From NCBI RefSeq assembly GCF_022496765.1, contig NZ_VANV01000004.1:1-64000 (forward strand): a stretch of DNA of 64,000 nucleotides, read 5' to 3'. The DNA is from Acidaminobacter sp. JC074 (GTDB taxonomy: Bacteria > Bacillota > Clostridia > Peptostreptococcales > Acidaminobacteraceae). Each line of letters starts with the position of its first letter. Positions within the stretch are counted from its first letter, which is position 1. Shown here piece after piece: positions 41,501 through 49,872 of the stretch. Below the pieces are notes generated by a model. The model was given only the letters and a program-made list of their open reading frames with translations. It did no database searches and had not been told where the DNA came from. Both the position numbers and the translations under genes were made by a program.

Positions 41501-42576
41501 GATTGTTCCGCCTTTCTTTTATCAAGACTGTCAATGATTCCTGTCATGTACATAGCGCCCAGTGCGCGGTCATAAAGACCATAACCTGGTCTGCATTCTT
41601 TTTCTTCACCCCATAGGTGACGGCCATGATCGGGCCTGATATACCCCTTAAAGTCATTTTGATGATAGGCCTTTAAAACTTCATAAACATCTACATGGCC
41701 ATCTTTGCCACGATGAGATACTTCAGAGAAATCACCATTGTCATAAACTTTAACATTTCTAATGTGGGCAAAGTGAATTCTGTCTGCAAATGAATGAATC
41801 ATATCAGGGATATCATTTTTTAAGTTGGGACCCAGTGAACCTGTACAAAGTGTTAAACCATTGTATGGGCTGTCTACAAGTTTTAAGAATCTTTCGATGT
41901 GTTCTTTAGAACGTATGATTCTTGGTAGACCAAAGATTGGCCATGGTGGATCATCCGGATGAATAGCCATTTTTATGTCTACTTCCTCACAAACCGGTAT
42001 GATTCTTTCTAAGAAGTACTTTAGATTATCAGTAAGCACTTGATCGTCAACGTTTTTATAGCTATCAAAAAGCTCATCTAATTTGGCCATACGTTCAGGT
42101 TCCCAACCAGGCATTGTAAAGTTGCCAGCACCTTTTAATATTTTAGCTGCCATTTCCTTTGGATCTGTTACAATGGCATCTTTTTCATAAAATAAAGCAT
42201 TCGAGCCATCAGGCAGCTCTCTATACAAGTCTGTTCTTGTCCAGTCAAATACCGGCATAAAGTTATAACAGATGACCTTTACGCCATATTTGGCAAGTTT
42301 TCTAATGGTATCAATGTAGATATCAATATAATGGTCTCTTGAATCAAGTCCAATTTTAATATCATCATGGACATTAACACTTTCAACTACATCTGCATTA
42401 AAACCCCTGCTTCTAATTAATTCAACCTCTGACTTGATACGATCCTCTTCCCAAACTTCGCCAGCCACTTTATCATGCAATGACCAAACGATGCCTTCTA
42501 CTCCAGGTATTTGACGGATATGATCCAGTGTAATGGAATCATTGTTCTCGCCATACCATCTCCATGTCATTTTCAT
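41497..42576 (-). CDS. uxuA: Mannonate dehydratase
   Basis: Protein of 359 residues, full length for UxuA, which dehydrates D-mannonate to 2-keto-3-deoxygluconate. Motifs: MTWRWYGENNDSITLDHIRQIPG at the N-terminus (shown as the family opening), MAIHPDDPPWPIFGLPRI near 205-222, CTGSLG near 245 and RPDHGRHLWGEE near 318. First gene of the operon, with AAGGATA as ribosome site and a strong promoter and operator upstream. KDG kinase and aldolase genes are not in this window. Confidence 0.95.
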   Translation of the reverse strand: MKMTWRWYGENNDSITLDHIRQIPGVEGIVWSLHDKVAGEVWEEDRIKSEVELIRSRGFNADVVESVNVHDDIKIGLDSRDHYIDIYIDTIRKLAKYGVKVICYNFMPVFDWTRTDLYRELPDGSNALFYEKDAIVTDPKEMAAKILKGAGNFTMPGWEPERMAKLDELFDSYKNVDDQVLTDNLKYFLERIIPVCEEVDIKMAIHPDDPPWPIFGLPRIIRSKEHIERFLKLVDSPYNGLTLCTGSLGPNLKNDIPDMIHSFADRIHFAHIRNVKVYDNGDFSEVSHRGKDGHVDVYEVLKAYHQNDFKGYIRPDHGRHLWGEEKECRPGYGLYDRALGAMYMTGIIDSLDKRKAEQS

Positions 42577-42591
42577 AGTCTATCCTTTCTT

Positions 42592-42607
42592 AACTTGTAT
42601 ACAAGTT
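42592..42607. promoter_or_regulatory. Palindromic operator of the uxu operon
   Basis: AACTTGTATACAAGTT is a perfect 16-bp palindrome lying about 5-20 bases after the expected uxuA transcription start. Its core CTTGTATACAAG recurs inside the GntR gene (43029-43040), and a half-site TTGTATAC overlaps the GntR promoter -10 near 42662-42669. Confidence 0.75.
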
Positions 42608-42619
42608 GTGTTTTTCTTA

Positions 42620-42648
42620 ATAATACACGCCTATAAAAGCCTTGTCAA
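42620..42648 (-). promoter_or_regulatory. Promoter of uxuA-uxuB-uxaC
   Basis: On the minus strand TTGACA (42643-42648) and TATTAT (42620-42625) are 17 bases apart, upstream of the operator and uxuA. Confidence 0.8.
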
Positions 42649-42670
42649 CACTATAATTCTGTTGTATACT
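42642..42670 (+). promoter_or_regulatory. Promoter of the divergent GntR gene
   Basis: TTGTCA (42642-42647) and TATACT (42665-42670) are 17 bases apart. The -35 boxes of the two divergent promoters occupy the same bases, so they cannot be used at the same time. Confidence 0.6.
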
Positions 42671-42691
42671 AATCTTACATTTGGAGGCATT

Positions 42692-43342
42692 ATGAAATTA
42701 AGCAAGAAAGATATAATCAGTCAGTTGAAAAAGGAAATACTTGAACTTACCTTAAAGCCAGGTGACATGCTGAGTGAAGCTACTTTGACGGAACGCTTTG
42801 GCTTATCTAGAACACCTATAAGAGATATTCTAAAACAGTTGGCTTCAGAAGGTTATGTAAAAATATATCCACAGAGAGGTTCTTTGGTTTCTTACATTGA
42901 TTTAGAATCTGTGGAACAGATTGTTTATCTTAGAAATTCTCTTGAAAAGGAGATTTTCAGAGACTTAAGAAAACGGATTACCATCTCTCAAAAACATGAT
43001 TTGATGAAGATTTTGAATGAACAGGCTTCTTGTATACAAGAAAAATCTTTAAAAGGCTTTTTGGATTACGATGATGAGTTTCACCGAACATGCTTTGAGT
43101 TTGCAGGCCGTTTGTTTTTATGGGATGTGATTCAGCAGTTCAATGTACATTATCTAAGATACCGATCGCTTCATATGCGAGATTATAAAAAACTAGAGGA
43201 TCTCTTAGAAGAACATAAATCACTTTTAAATTACTTAAATGGTGATGATACAATGACCATTGAAGCTTTGATTCACCATCATTTAAGGGCTGATGAAGTA
43301 AATTTGGAAAAATCTATGGAATTAAATCAATATATACGTTAA
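42692..43342 (+). CDS. GntR-family regulator of uronate catabolism
   Basis: Protein of 216 residues with a GntR winged helix (LTERFGLSRTPIRDILKQLASEG region, residues 33-55) and an FCD ligand domain (DEFHRTCFEFAG, HHHLRADEVN). Divergent from uxuA across two opposed promoters and a palindrome, it is the likely repressor that responds to a uronate-pathway intermediate, like UxuR/ExuR in E. coli. Start 42692 with TTGGAGG upstream; the open frame back to 42533 runs through the promoter. Its own coding region carries a perfect copy of the operator core. Confidence 0.88.
   Translation: MKLSKKDIISQLKKEILELTLKPGDMLSEATLTERFGLSRTPIRDILKQLASEGYVKIYPQRGSLVSYIDLESVEQIVYLRNSLEKEIFRDLRKRITISQKHDLMKILNEQASCIQEKSLKGFLDYDDEFHRTCFEFAGRLFLWDVIQQFNVHYLRYRSLHMRDYKKLEDLLEEHKSLLNYLNGDDTMTIEALIHHHLRADEVNLEKSMELNQYIR
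43027..43042. promoter_or_regulatory. Operator copy inside the GntR coding sequence
   Basis: TTCTTGTATACAAGAA is a perfect 16-bp palindrome sharing the 12-base core with the uxu operator, 335 bases into the regulator gene. Roadblock autoregulation or looping to 42592 is possible. Confidence 0.55.
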
Positions 43343-43373
43343 AAAATCATGGTTTTTGCCGTGATTTTTTTCT
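43342..43373 (+). terminator. Terminator after the uronate regulator
   Basis: Stem AAAAATCATGG (43342-43352), loop TTTTTG, stem CCGTGATTTTT (43359-43369) with one G-T pair, then T. Confidence 0.85.
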
Positions 43374-43427
43374 TTTACAGTTTTAATATATCCAATAAAA
43401 GGGTATGATAATGGGGTAGGAGGCGCT

Positions 43428-44615
43428 ATGAAGGTAATACTATTTGTTGATGATGAAAACTTAATAATTAGAAACCTAAAAAACATATTTGATGACAATA
43501 TGTATGAGTATGTTTTTAAGAATAGTGGCGTCGATGCACTCGAATATATAAAAGCACATCCTGTGGATTTGCTTTGTACAGATATTATCATGCCTGACAT
43601 GGATGGCTTTCAACTATTGGATTATGTAAAAAAGCATTATCCAAAGATCATGAGAATAGCTTTAACAGATATCGGCCATCCGAACTTAGTAAGAAAGTTA
43701 TCGCTAGAAAATCTGGCACAACTTCATGTATTTAAACCTTGGAACGACACAGATTTAAAGGCAAACATCATAAAGATAATGAAGATGCAAACGGCTCTTC
43801 ACACAGAAGAGATGATGAAGATGTTGCAGGCCTTAGACTCTTTGCCGACACTACCTGATATTTATGAAACATTGGTTGAAATGGTTTCGATGGATGCACC
43901 TGTAGATGACATTGCCGCACTTATAGAAGAAGATCAGTCGACGGCATCAGTTATTTTAAGAGTTGCAAATTCTGCGTATTATGGTAGAAAAACGGGTAGC
44001 ATACATCAAGCGGTTATGAATATTGGACTCAACAATTTAAAGTCTATTATCATCGCTAACTCTGTATTTGAAGAGTTGACAGATGATATGGGTATGTTAA
44101 TGGATATGTGGCAGCATTCAACTCTTGTCAACAAACTGGTGACAGCTATTTACTCTGAATGCTTGAAAAAACCAATACCAGGCATATTTGCTTCAGCAGG
44201 TCTTTTACATGACATTGGTAAAGTTGTGCTTTACCATAATTATGAAGACTATAGAAATATTATAGACCTTGCAAGTGAAACAGGTATTTCCATTAATGAA
44301 TACGAAAAAGTTTTATTTGGTGTGACCCACCAGGATCTAGGTGCATATTTACTGAACTTATGGGGTTTACCCTTTGCCTACGTTGAATCATCTATGCACC
44401 ATGACAAACCCATGGATCATAGGATCATTAACAAGGAATTGGTTGCAGTAGTTCATTTGGCAAATTATTATGCCAACTGTTATAGAAGAGAAGAAGAGTA
44501 CAGTGCAGATTTAAAAGTATACACATTCTTAAAGCTGGAAAAAGATCATGTAGAGAAAATGTTATGTGATGAGTTTAAATGGAGGATACATGACAAAGCA
44601 AATAATAATAGTTGA
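43428..44615 (+). CDS. Response regulator with HDOD output domain, copy 1
   Basis: Protein of 395 residues. Residues 1-120 are a receiver domain with the phosphoacceptor Asp52 in LCTDIIMPDMDG and FKPWND at its end. From about 135 an HDOD domain follows (LPTLPDIYETLVEMV, NSAYYGRKTGSIHQAVMNIGLNNLKSII, LLHDIGKVVLY), the non-catalytic HD relative used in signalling. It is a close paralogue of the next gene, which it overlaps by 26 bases. No histidine kinase is adjacent, so the partner is encoded elsewhere. TAGGAGG precedes the ATG. Confidence 0.9.
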   Translation: MKVILFVDDENLIIRNLKNIFDDNMYEYVFKNSGVDALEYIKAHPVDLLCTDIIMPDMDGFQLLDYVKKHYPKIMRIALTDIGHPNLVRKLSLENLAQLHVFKPWNDTDLKANIIKIMKMQTALHTEEMMKMLQALDSLPTLPDIYETLVEMVSMDAPVDDIAALIEEDQSTASVILRVANSAYYGRKTGSIHQAVMNIGLNNLKSIIIANSVFEELTDDMGMLMDMWQHSTLVNKLVTAIYSECLKKPIPGIFASAGLLHDIGKVVLYHNYEDYRNIIDLASETGISINEYEKVLFGVTHQDLGAYLLNLWGLPFAYVESSMHHDKPMDHRIINKELVAVVHLANYYANCYRREEEYSADLKVYTFLKLEKDHVEKMLCDEFKWRIHDKANNNS

Positions 44616-45744
44616 CGATGAAAGAACCGTCCTCAGAAACTTCGAAAAATTACTTAAGAAGGAACCTTATAAAGTCACATGTTTTAATAAAGGACATGAC
44701 GCTCTAGAGTATATGGCTAATCAGAATGTGGACATGATTATTTCTGATGTCGCCATGCCTGAGATGGATGGTGAAACCCTGCTTGCAACAGTCAAGGCAG
44801 ACCATCCAAAAGTTATTCGAGTAGCTCTTAGCCACTTAAATGAAAACAAGAGAATTACAAGGCTGATAGAAAGAGGTCTAGCGACACAATACTTGTTCAA
44901 GCCTTGGAACAACTATGAAATGAAGTTAAGTATAAAAAATATATTAGAGATGAATGTCTATTTGATGGATGAAGAAAATCTGGGTAAAATAAACAACCTT
45001 GAGGAATTGCCATCACTTCCAAGCTTGTATATGGAGTTAACAGACCTTCTAGATAAAGATGCTGACATGGATGATGTGGCTGAATTGATTTCAAGAGACC
45101 AGGCCATTACATCTAAAATACTAAAGATGGTGAACTCAGCATTTTATGGTCGAAAAACGGGCAACATCATTCAGGCCATGATGACACTAGGACTGAACAA
45201 TGTAAAAAATATAGTTTTAACCAATTCATTTTTTACCACGTCGTCAGATTCTATGGACAAACTTTGGCAACATACAATGGACACCAACAGGCTTTGTTTG
45301 GCGCTTTATGAAAAGTGTTTGAATAAGAGGATGCCATCTTTATTTGGATCGGCAGGACTTTTACATGATGTGGGTCGTGTGATTCTTTACATGTTCCATA
45401 ATGATGACTACAATGACTTGATTAAAGAAGCTGAATCGACTGAATATACCTTGGTTAACTTGGAACTTGAGAATTTTCATACCACACACCAAGACATTGG
45501 TGCTTACTTGCTGAACTCCTGGGGACTGCCTTATGCTTATGTAGAAGCGGCAATGTTCCATCACCGTCCTATGGATGAACGTGTGATCAACAAGGAGTTG
45601 GTGTCAGTTGTTCATCTGGCAGATTACTATGCAACAAAAGTCTTATCACCTGATGGGACTCACAATTTACTGGACCAGTCTGTATTTGATTTCCTGAATG
45701 TTACTAGGGAACAAGTAGAGAGAGTGGTCGAATCAATGAAATAA
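44590..45744 (+). CDS. Response regulator with HDOD output domain, copy 2
   Basis: Protein of 384 residues with the same layout as the preceding protein: receiver domain with Asp53 in IISDVAMPEMDG and FKPWNN, then an HDOD domain (LPSLPSLYMELTDLL, NSAFYGRKTGNIIQAMMTLGLNNVKNIV, LLHDVGRVILYMF). The tandem pair arose by duplication and both keep the phosphoacceptor. Start 44590 has ATGGAGG upstream, inside the end of copy 1, so translation is probably coupled. They could form a heterodimer; output is unknown. Confidence 0.9.
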   Translation: MTKQIIIVDDERTVLRNFEKLLKKEPYKVTCFNKGHDALEYMANQNVDMIISDVAMPEMDGETLLATVKADHPKVIRVALSHLNENKRITRLIERGLATQYLFKPWNNYEMKLSIKNILEMNVYLMDEENLGKINNLEELPSLPSLYMELTDLLDKDADMDDVAELISRDQAITSKILKMVNSAFYGRKTGNIIQAMMTLGLNNVKNIVLTNSFFTTSSDSMDKLWQHTMDTNRLCLALYEKCLNKRMPSLFGSAGLLHDVGRVILYMFHNDDYNDLIKEAESTEYTLVNLELENFHTTHQDIGAYLLNSWGLPYAYVEAAMFHHRPMDERVINKELVSVVHLADYYATKVLSPDGTHNLLDQSVFDFLNVTREQVERVVESMK

Positions 45745-45752
45745 TTAGATTG

Positions 45753-45778
45753 GGTTTGCGTTTTCGCAAACCTTATTT
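45753..45778 (+). terminator. Terminator after the REC-HDOD pair
   Basis: Stem GGTTTGCG (45753-45760), loop TTTT, stem CGCAAACC (45765-45772), then TTATTTA. Confidence 0.8.
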
Positions 45779-45799
45779 AGAATTTAAAAGGAGGTTAAC

Positions 45800-46711
45800 A
45801 TGAAACTAGGTTTAGTTGGATTAGGAAAAATGGGTTATCCACTTGCATTAAATATGAAAGATCACGGACATGATGTGATTGCCTATAACAGAAGCCCTGA
45901 AAAAAGACGTCTTATTGAAAGAGAAGGCGTTAAGACCGTGGATTCTTTAAAGGCTCTTGTTGAATCACTTGAAAAGCCCAGGACCATTTGGTTGATGGTA
46001 CCTAGTGGTGAGACTGTAGACCATTTGATTCAAGAACTTCTAAGATATTTAGAACATGACGATTTAATCGTGGATGGTGGCAATTCCTTTTATAAGGATA
46101 CATTAAGAAGATTTGAAATGTTAAAGGAAGAAGGTATTGGTTATATCGATGTAGGTACAAGTGGCGGTGTAAAGGGTGCGCGTTATGGTGCATGCTTTAT
46201 GGCTGGTGGAGAAGAAACTTACATGAAGCGAGTTGAAAAAATCTTAGAAGATACTTCTGTAGAAAATGGCTTTGCACATGTTGGTGCACCAGGAACAGGT
46301 CACTATGTAAAAATGATTCACAACGGCATTGAATATGGCATGATGCAGGCCATCGGTGAGGGCTTTGAAATATTAGAACATTCAAGACTTATGATCAACC
46401 AAAAGGAAGTGGCAAAAGTTTGGGCAAATGGCTCTATTATTGAGGGGCTTCTGATGAACATGGTCTTAAATGCACTTGAGAAATCACCAGATTTAAAAGA
46501 TATTCAAGGCATTGTAGATGCTTCTGGTGAAGGCGAGTGGACTGTAAGAGAAGCCTTGGATCTTAAGGTATACGCACCAGTCATTTCAACGGCTCTTGGC
46601 ATGCGTTTTAAGTCAAAAGATGACTTGAAATATTCTGAAAAGATGGTAGCTGCCATGAGAAATGAGTTTGGCGGACATGCCCTTTATAAGAAAGAAGGTT
46701 CAAATGGTTAA
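45800..46711 (+). CDS. gnd: 6-phosphogluconate dehydrogenase, short form
   Basis: Protein of 303 residues of the short (YqeC/GntZ-like, often NAD-linked) 6-phosphogluconate dehydrogenases. The nucleotide motif GLVGLGKMGYPLALNM is at the N-terminus, DVGTSGGVKGARYGAC near 116-131 is the substrate motif, and HYVKMIHNGIEYGMMQA near 172 holds the catalytic Lys and Asn. It makes ribulose 5-phosphate and CO2. The stop overlaps zwf by 8 bases, so the oxidative pentose phosphate enzymes are made together. GGAGG precedes the ATG. The lactonase is not present here. Confidence 0.92.
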   Translation: MKLGLVGLGKMGYPLALNMKDHGHDVIAYNRSPEKRRLIEREGVKTVDSLKALVESLEKPRTIWLMVPSGETVDHLIQELLRYLEHDDLIVDGGNSFYKDTLRRFEMLKEEGIGYIDVGTSGGVKGARYGACFMAGGEETYMKRVEKILEDTSVENGFAHVGAPGTGHYVKMIHNGIEYGMMQAIGEGFEILEHSRLMINQKEVAKVWANGSIIEGLLMNMVLNALEKSPDLKDIQGIVDASGEGEWTVREALDLKVYAPVISTALGMRFKSKDDLKYSEKMVAAMRNEFGGHALYKKEGSNG

Positions 46712-48035
46712 AAAATGTCAGTTCATGATTTTTGGTGCGACTGGCGATTTAACTTATAAGAAACTTTTACCGGCTATATTCTCTCTCTATAAAGAAGGAG
46801 AGTTGTGCGATAAGTTTAAGTTGATTCTAATAGGCCGCAGGTCTTTAACTTTAGAAGATTACTTAAAAGATCTTGATGTGGAAGTAACCAAGCAATTAGC
46901 CTTTCACAATTTTAAAGACCACTTGACTTATCATCAGATGGATTTTTCTAAGCAGGAAGATTATGAAGCCTTAAATCACTATCTTTCAAAGGAAAACTGG
47001 GTATTTTACTTGGCGACAGCTCCAAGGTTCTTTGAGGTGATTTCCAGTCACTTAGACCATTATGGCTATCTTGATGAATCTGCTGGCTTTAGGAGAATTG
47101 TTTTTGAAAAACCATTTGGTATTAATTTTTCAGATGCAAAGAAAATCAACAAACATATAAGTAAGATATTAGATGAATCACAGATTTTTAGAATAGACCA
47201 CTATTTGGGCAAAGAAATGATTCAGAATATTTTGTTAACAAGAGCCTACAATTCATTTATTGAGATGTTATGGCATAAGGATGCCATCGATTATTTTGAA
47301 ATTGTTATTTCGGAAGAATCAGGTGTTCATAATCGTGCAGGTTATTATGACGGGTCAGGTGCTTTAAAGGATATGGTACAAAACCATATGTTCCAGATTG
47401 TTGCCCTTTTGAGTATGGACTTGCCAGAAAGTTTGATACCTGAGGTTATCCAGGAAGAAAAGTCTAAGATTCTTAAGCAGATTAAAGTCATGCACAATCT
47501 GGTTGTAGGCCAGTACCAGGGTTATCTTGATGAAAAAGGTGTTAAGGCAGACTCTGAAACTGAAACTTTTGTGGCCATGGAAGTACATGTAGACAACAGA
47601 CGGTGGAAAGATACCCCTTTTTACTTGAAAACAGGCAAGGCGTTAAAAGACAAGTATGCCCAAGTTGTTGTTCATTTTAAGAAGATGTCTTCTGTATCAG
47701 AAAACCTCTTGATCATTCAAATTCAGCCTGACGAAGGCATCAAGTTGAAAATTAACTCAAAAAAGCCAGGTGTGTCTAATGAAATTGACAATGTGACCAT
47801 GGACTACTGTCATTCATGTTTAAAATATGGAGATGAACCTTCGGCTTACGGCAGACTCCTTTTGGATGTCATTTTAGGTGATAAGTCCTTGTTTGCATCA
47901 TGGGATGAAATAGAATCGTCATGGCACGCCATTGATAAAATAGAAAAAATTAAACCTCAGCCTCTTATCTACGAAAAACATAGTGATTGGCATGAAAATC
48001 TACTCATTAAGAAAGGATGGTACAAATATGATTGA
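46704..48035 (+). CDS. zwf: Glucose-6-phosphate dehydrogenase
   Basis: Protein of 443 residues, near normal length. FMIFGATGDLTYKKLLPA near the N-terminus is the nucleotide-binding and family motif, EKPFGINFSDAKKIN near 132 and RIDHYLGKEMIQN near 165 contain the substrate-binding and catalytic His. Oxidises glucose 6-phosphate to the lactone with NAD(P). Start 46704 is preceded by AAAGG inside gnd; the open frame to 46662 would overlap more. The C-terminus overlaps the next gene by 8 bases. Confidence 0.93.
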   Translation: MVKKCQFMIFGATGDLTYKKLLPAIFSLYKEGELCDKFKLILIGRRSLTLEDYLKDLDVEVTKQLAFHNFKDHLTYHQMDFSKQEDYEALNHYLSKENWVFYLATAPRFFEVISSHLDHYGYLDESAGFRRIVFEKPFGINFSDAKKINKHISKILDESQIFRIDHYLGKEMIQNILLTRAYNSFIEMLWHKDAIDYFEIVISEESGVHNRAGYYDGSGALKDMVQNHMFQIVALLSMDLPESLIPEVIQEEKSKILKQIKVMHNLVVGQYQGYLDEKGVKADSETETFVAMEVHVDNRRWKDTPFYLKTGKALKDKYAQVVVHFKKMSSVSENLLIIQIQPDEGIKLKINSKKPGVSNEIDNVTMDYCHSCLKYGDEPSAYGRLLLDVILGDKSLFASWDEIESSWHAIDKIEKIKPQPLIYEKHSDWHENLLIKKGWYKYD

Positions 48036-48627
48036 TATTACAATGACCGTCAAAGAGTCCATGAAAGTATATAAGAACAAAGCAGAAAAGAAACCTAAGT
48101 TTACAGTAGTCTCTGATAAACCTGTTTATGAAACAGACCTTTCTATAAACTTACACACAGGGACTCATATTGATTTTCCAAAACATATGATACCTGATGG
48201 TAAAACATCAAAAGACTATGGTATTGATCATTTTGTTGGTAAGGCTTATGTGGTTGATGTCACATTTTTAAACCGTCGTATTTTAAAGAAAGACATCACA
48301 TCTATTAATTTATCCACTTATGATTTTATAATTTTTAAGACAAAAAACTCTTTCAGTGAAGCATTCAATCCTGAGTTTGTCTACTTATCTGAAGAAGCTG
48401 CTGACTACTTGTCTAAGTCCGATATAAAAGGTGTTGGCATTGATGGTTTAGGTATTGAAAGAGAGCAAGCAGGTCATCCGACTCATAAACTTTTGCTCTC
48501 TAAAGATATTTTGATATATGAAGGTTTGGATTTAAGTCAAGTGGAAGAAGGAGTTTACGAGTTTGTAGGACTGCCACTAAAAATTGATGATGTGGAAGCA
48601 TCTTTAGTAAGAGCCATTTTGCGATGA
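48028..48627 (+). CDS. Cyclase-family hydrolase (kynurenine-formamidase-like)
   Basis: Protein of 199 residues of the metal-dependent cyclase/KynB family. The signature H-T-G-T-H-I-D-F at about residues 41-48 supplies the metal ligands, and GVGIDGLGIEREQAGHPTHKLLL near 140-160 carries the second His motif. Family members hydrolyse N-formylkynurenine, isatin or other amides and lactones. Its overlap with zwf raises the possibility of hydrolysing a sugar lactone, but no 6-phosphogluconolactonase of this family is known to me. Start 48028 has GAAAGGATGG upstream. Confidence 0.85.
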   Translation: MIDITMTVKESMKVYKNKAEKKPKFTVVSDKPVYETDLSINLHTGTHIDFPKHMIPDGKTSKDYGIDHFVGKAYVVDVTFLNRRILKKDITSINLSTYDFIIFKTKNSFSEAFNPEFVYLSEEAADYLSKSDIKGVGIDGLGIEREQAGHPTHKLLLSKDILIYEGLDLSQVEEGVYEFVGLPLKIDDVEASLVRAILR

Positions 48628-48664
48628 CTCTTATTTTCTTGTACAATGGTTTGGGGGGACTCAT

Positions 48665-49843
48665 ATGGAGATTAGAAAAATAGAAGATTTTAAAGAAATG
48701 ACAAGAATTCAGCAAATGGCTTATGCCAGTAGTTTTGATGGTTCTAAAGAAGAAATCGACAAGGTAAAAGAAATCTATAAGGAATTGGTAGCTGAAGGTG
48801 ACATTATAGCCTATGGCGCTTATGAAAAGGACTTGTTGGGATGTTTACTTTATTATAACTTTCAAACAAACTTTCATGGAAATATGATTCATACAGGGGG
48901 GATTGGCTCTTTAGCAGTTGATCTATTGCACAAGAAAAAACATGTAGCTTATGAGCTGATTACTGCATCTCTAGAAAAGGCAAAATCAGAAGGGGCTGAC
49001 TTGTTTTATCTGTATCCTTTTAACACCAGGTTTTATAGAAAGTTTGGCTTTGGTTATGGTTCACCAGTTTATACCTACTGCATAAGACCTGAAGACTTCA
49101 TGGATCAAGGTGATCGCAGTTTGTTAGCTTATGGTTATGAGGAAGATTATGAATTGATATTTAACTATTACAATGACTTTGCCAGTAAACATAATGGTAT
49201 GAGCTTGTTAACATCAGGTTGTAAAAGACGAATCAACAAAAAGAAAAAGGGCAAGCTGCTCATTGCAAGAGACAATGATACCATCATCGGTTACATGGTT
49301 TTTACCATCAATGGTATTGATGTAGACAATCATCAAGCACAGAAGATTCATGTTCATGAAATGCTTTATAACCAGAAGGCATTAAAAGCTTTTGCGTCCT
49401 TCTTTTATGCACAAAAGGATCAAGTTTCATATATACAACTTCCAAGTCACGACGACAGACTTCACCATATACTTGCTGATACTTATTTTGCAAGAAAAGC
49501 AGAGACTCAAGATTTCATATCTTTAAAGGTAGCTGATAAGTCTATTGGACTCATGCCACTTGCGCTCAATCCGCAAAACTTATTAGATAGACTAGAAGCA
49601 CCAGATAAATGCATTGTCTTTCATATCAGTCATTTAAAGAAAGAAACTGAGCTTGCTAAGATTGGTAAAGGAAAGAAGCTTGATATTGGTCTTACAATCA
49701 ATGACTTCTCTTCATGGGTAACAGGGGCCATCACACTATCTGAACTTGACGAGCTTGGAAGACTAGATACATCTTATGATGATTTAAGGTCATTAGATAA
49801 ACATTTTTATTTTGACAAGCCAAAATCAATAAGCACATTTTAA
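48665..49843 (+). CDS. Eis-like GNAT acetyltransferase
   Basis: Protein of 392 residues with the three-part layout of Eis proteins: N-terminal GNAT domain with MIHTGGIGSLAVDLLHKKKHVAYEL (acetyl-CoA loop, residues 77-101), FYLYPFNTRFYRKFGFGYGS near 117-136 which is the typical YPF...FYRxxGxG signature, a second degenerate GNAT domain, and a C-terminal SCP2-like fold (LTINDFSSWVTGAITLSELDELGR). Eis proteins acetylate aminoglycosides and other amines. GGGGG precedes the ATG. Single-gene unit ending at a shared terminator. Confidence 0.88.
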   Translation: MEIRKIEDFKEMTRIQQMAYASSFDGSKEEIDKVKEIYKELVAEGDIIAYGAYEKDLLGCLLYYNFQTNFHGNMIHTGGIGSLAVDLLHKKKHVAYELITASLEKAKSEGADLFYLYPFNTRFYRKFGFGYGSPVYTYCIRPEDFMDQGDRSLLAYGYEEDYELIFNYYNDFASKHNGMSLLTSGCKRRINKKKKGKLLIARDNDTIIGYMVFTINGIDVDNHQAQKIHVHEMLYNQKALKAFASFFYAQKDQVSYIQLPSHDDRLHHILADTYFARKAETQDFISLKVADKSIGLMPLALNPQNLLDRLEAPDKCIVFHISHLKKETELAKIGKGKKLDIGLTINDFSSWVTGAITLSELDELGRLDTSYDDLRSLDKHFYFDKPKSISTF

Positions 49844-49872
49844 AAGCAGCTGAATCATCAGCTGCTTGTTTT
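49844..49872. terminator. Bidirectional terminator between eis-like gene and sensor kinase
   Basis: Stem AAGCAGCTGA (49844-49853), loop ATCA, stem TCAGCTGCTT (49858-49867), then GTTTTTA. It overlaps the stop codon of the kinase on the minus strand. Confidence 0.85.
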
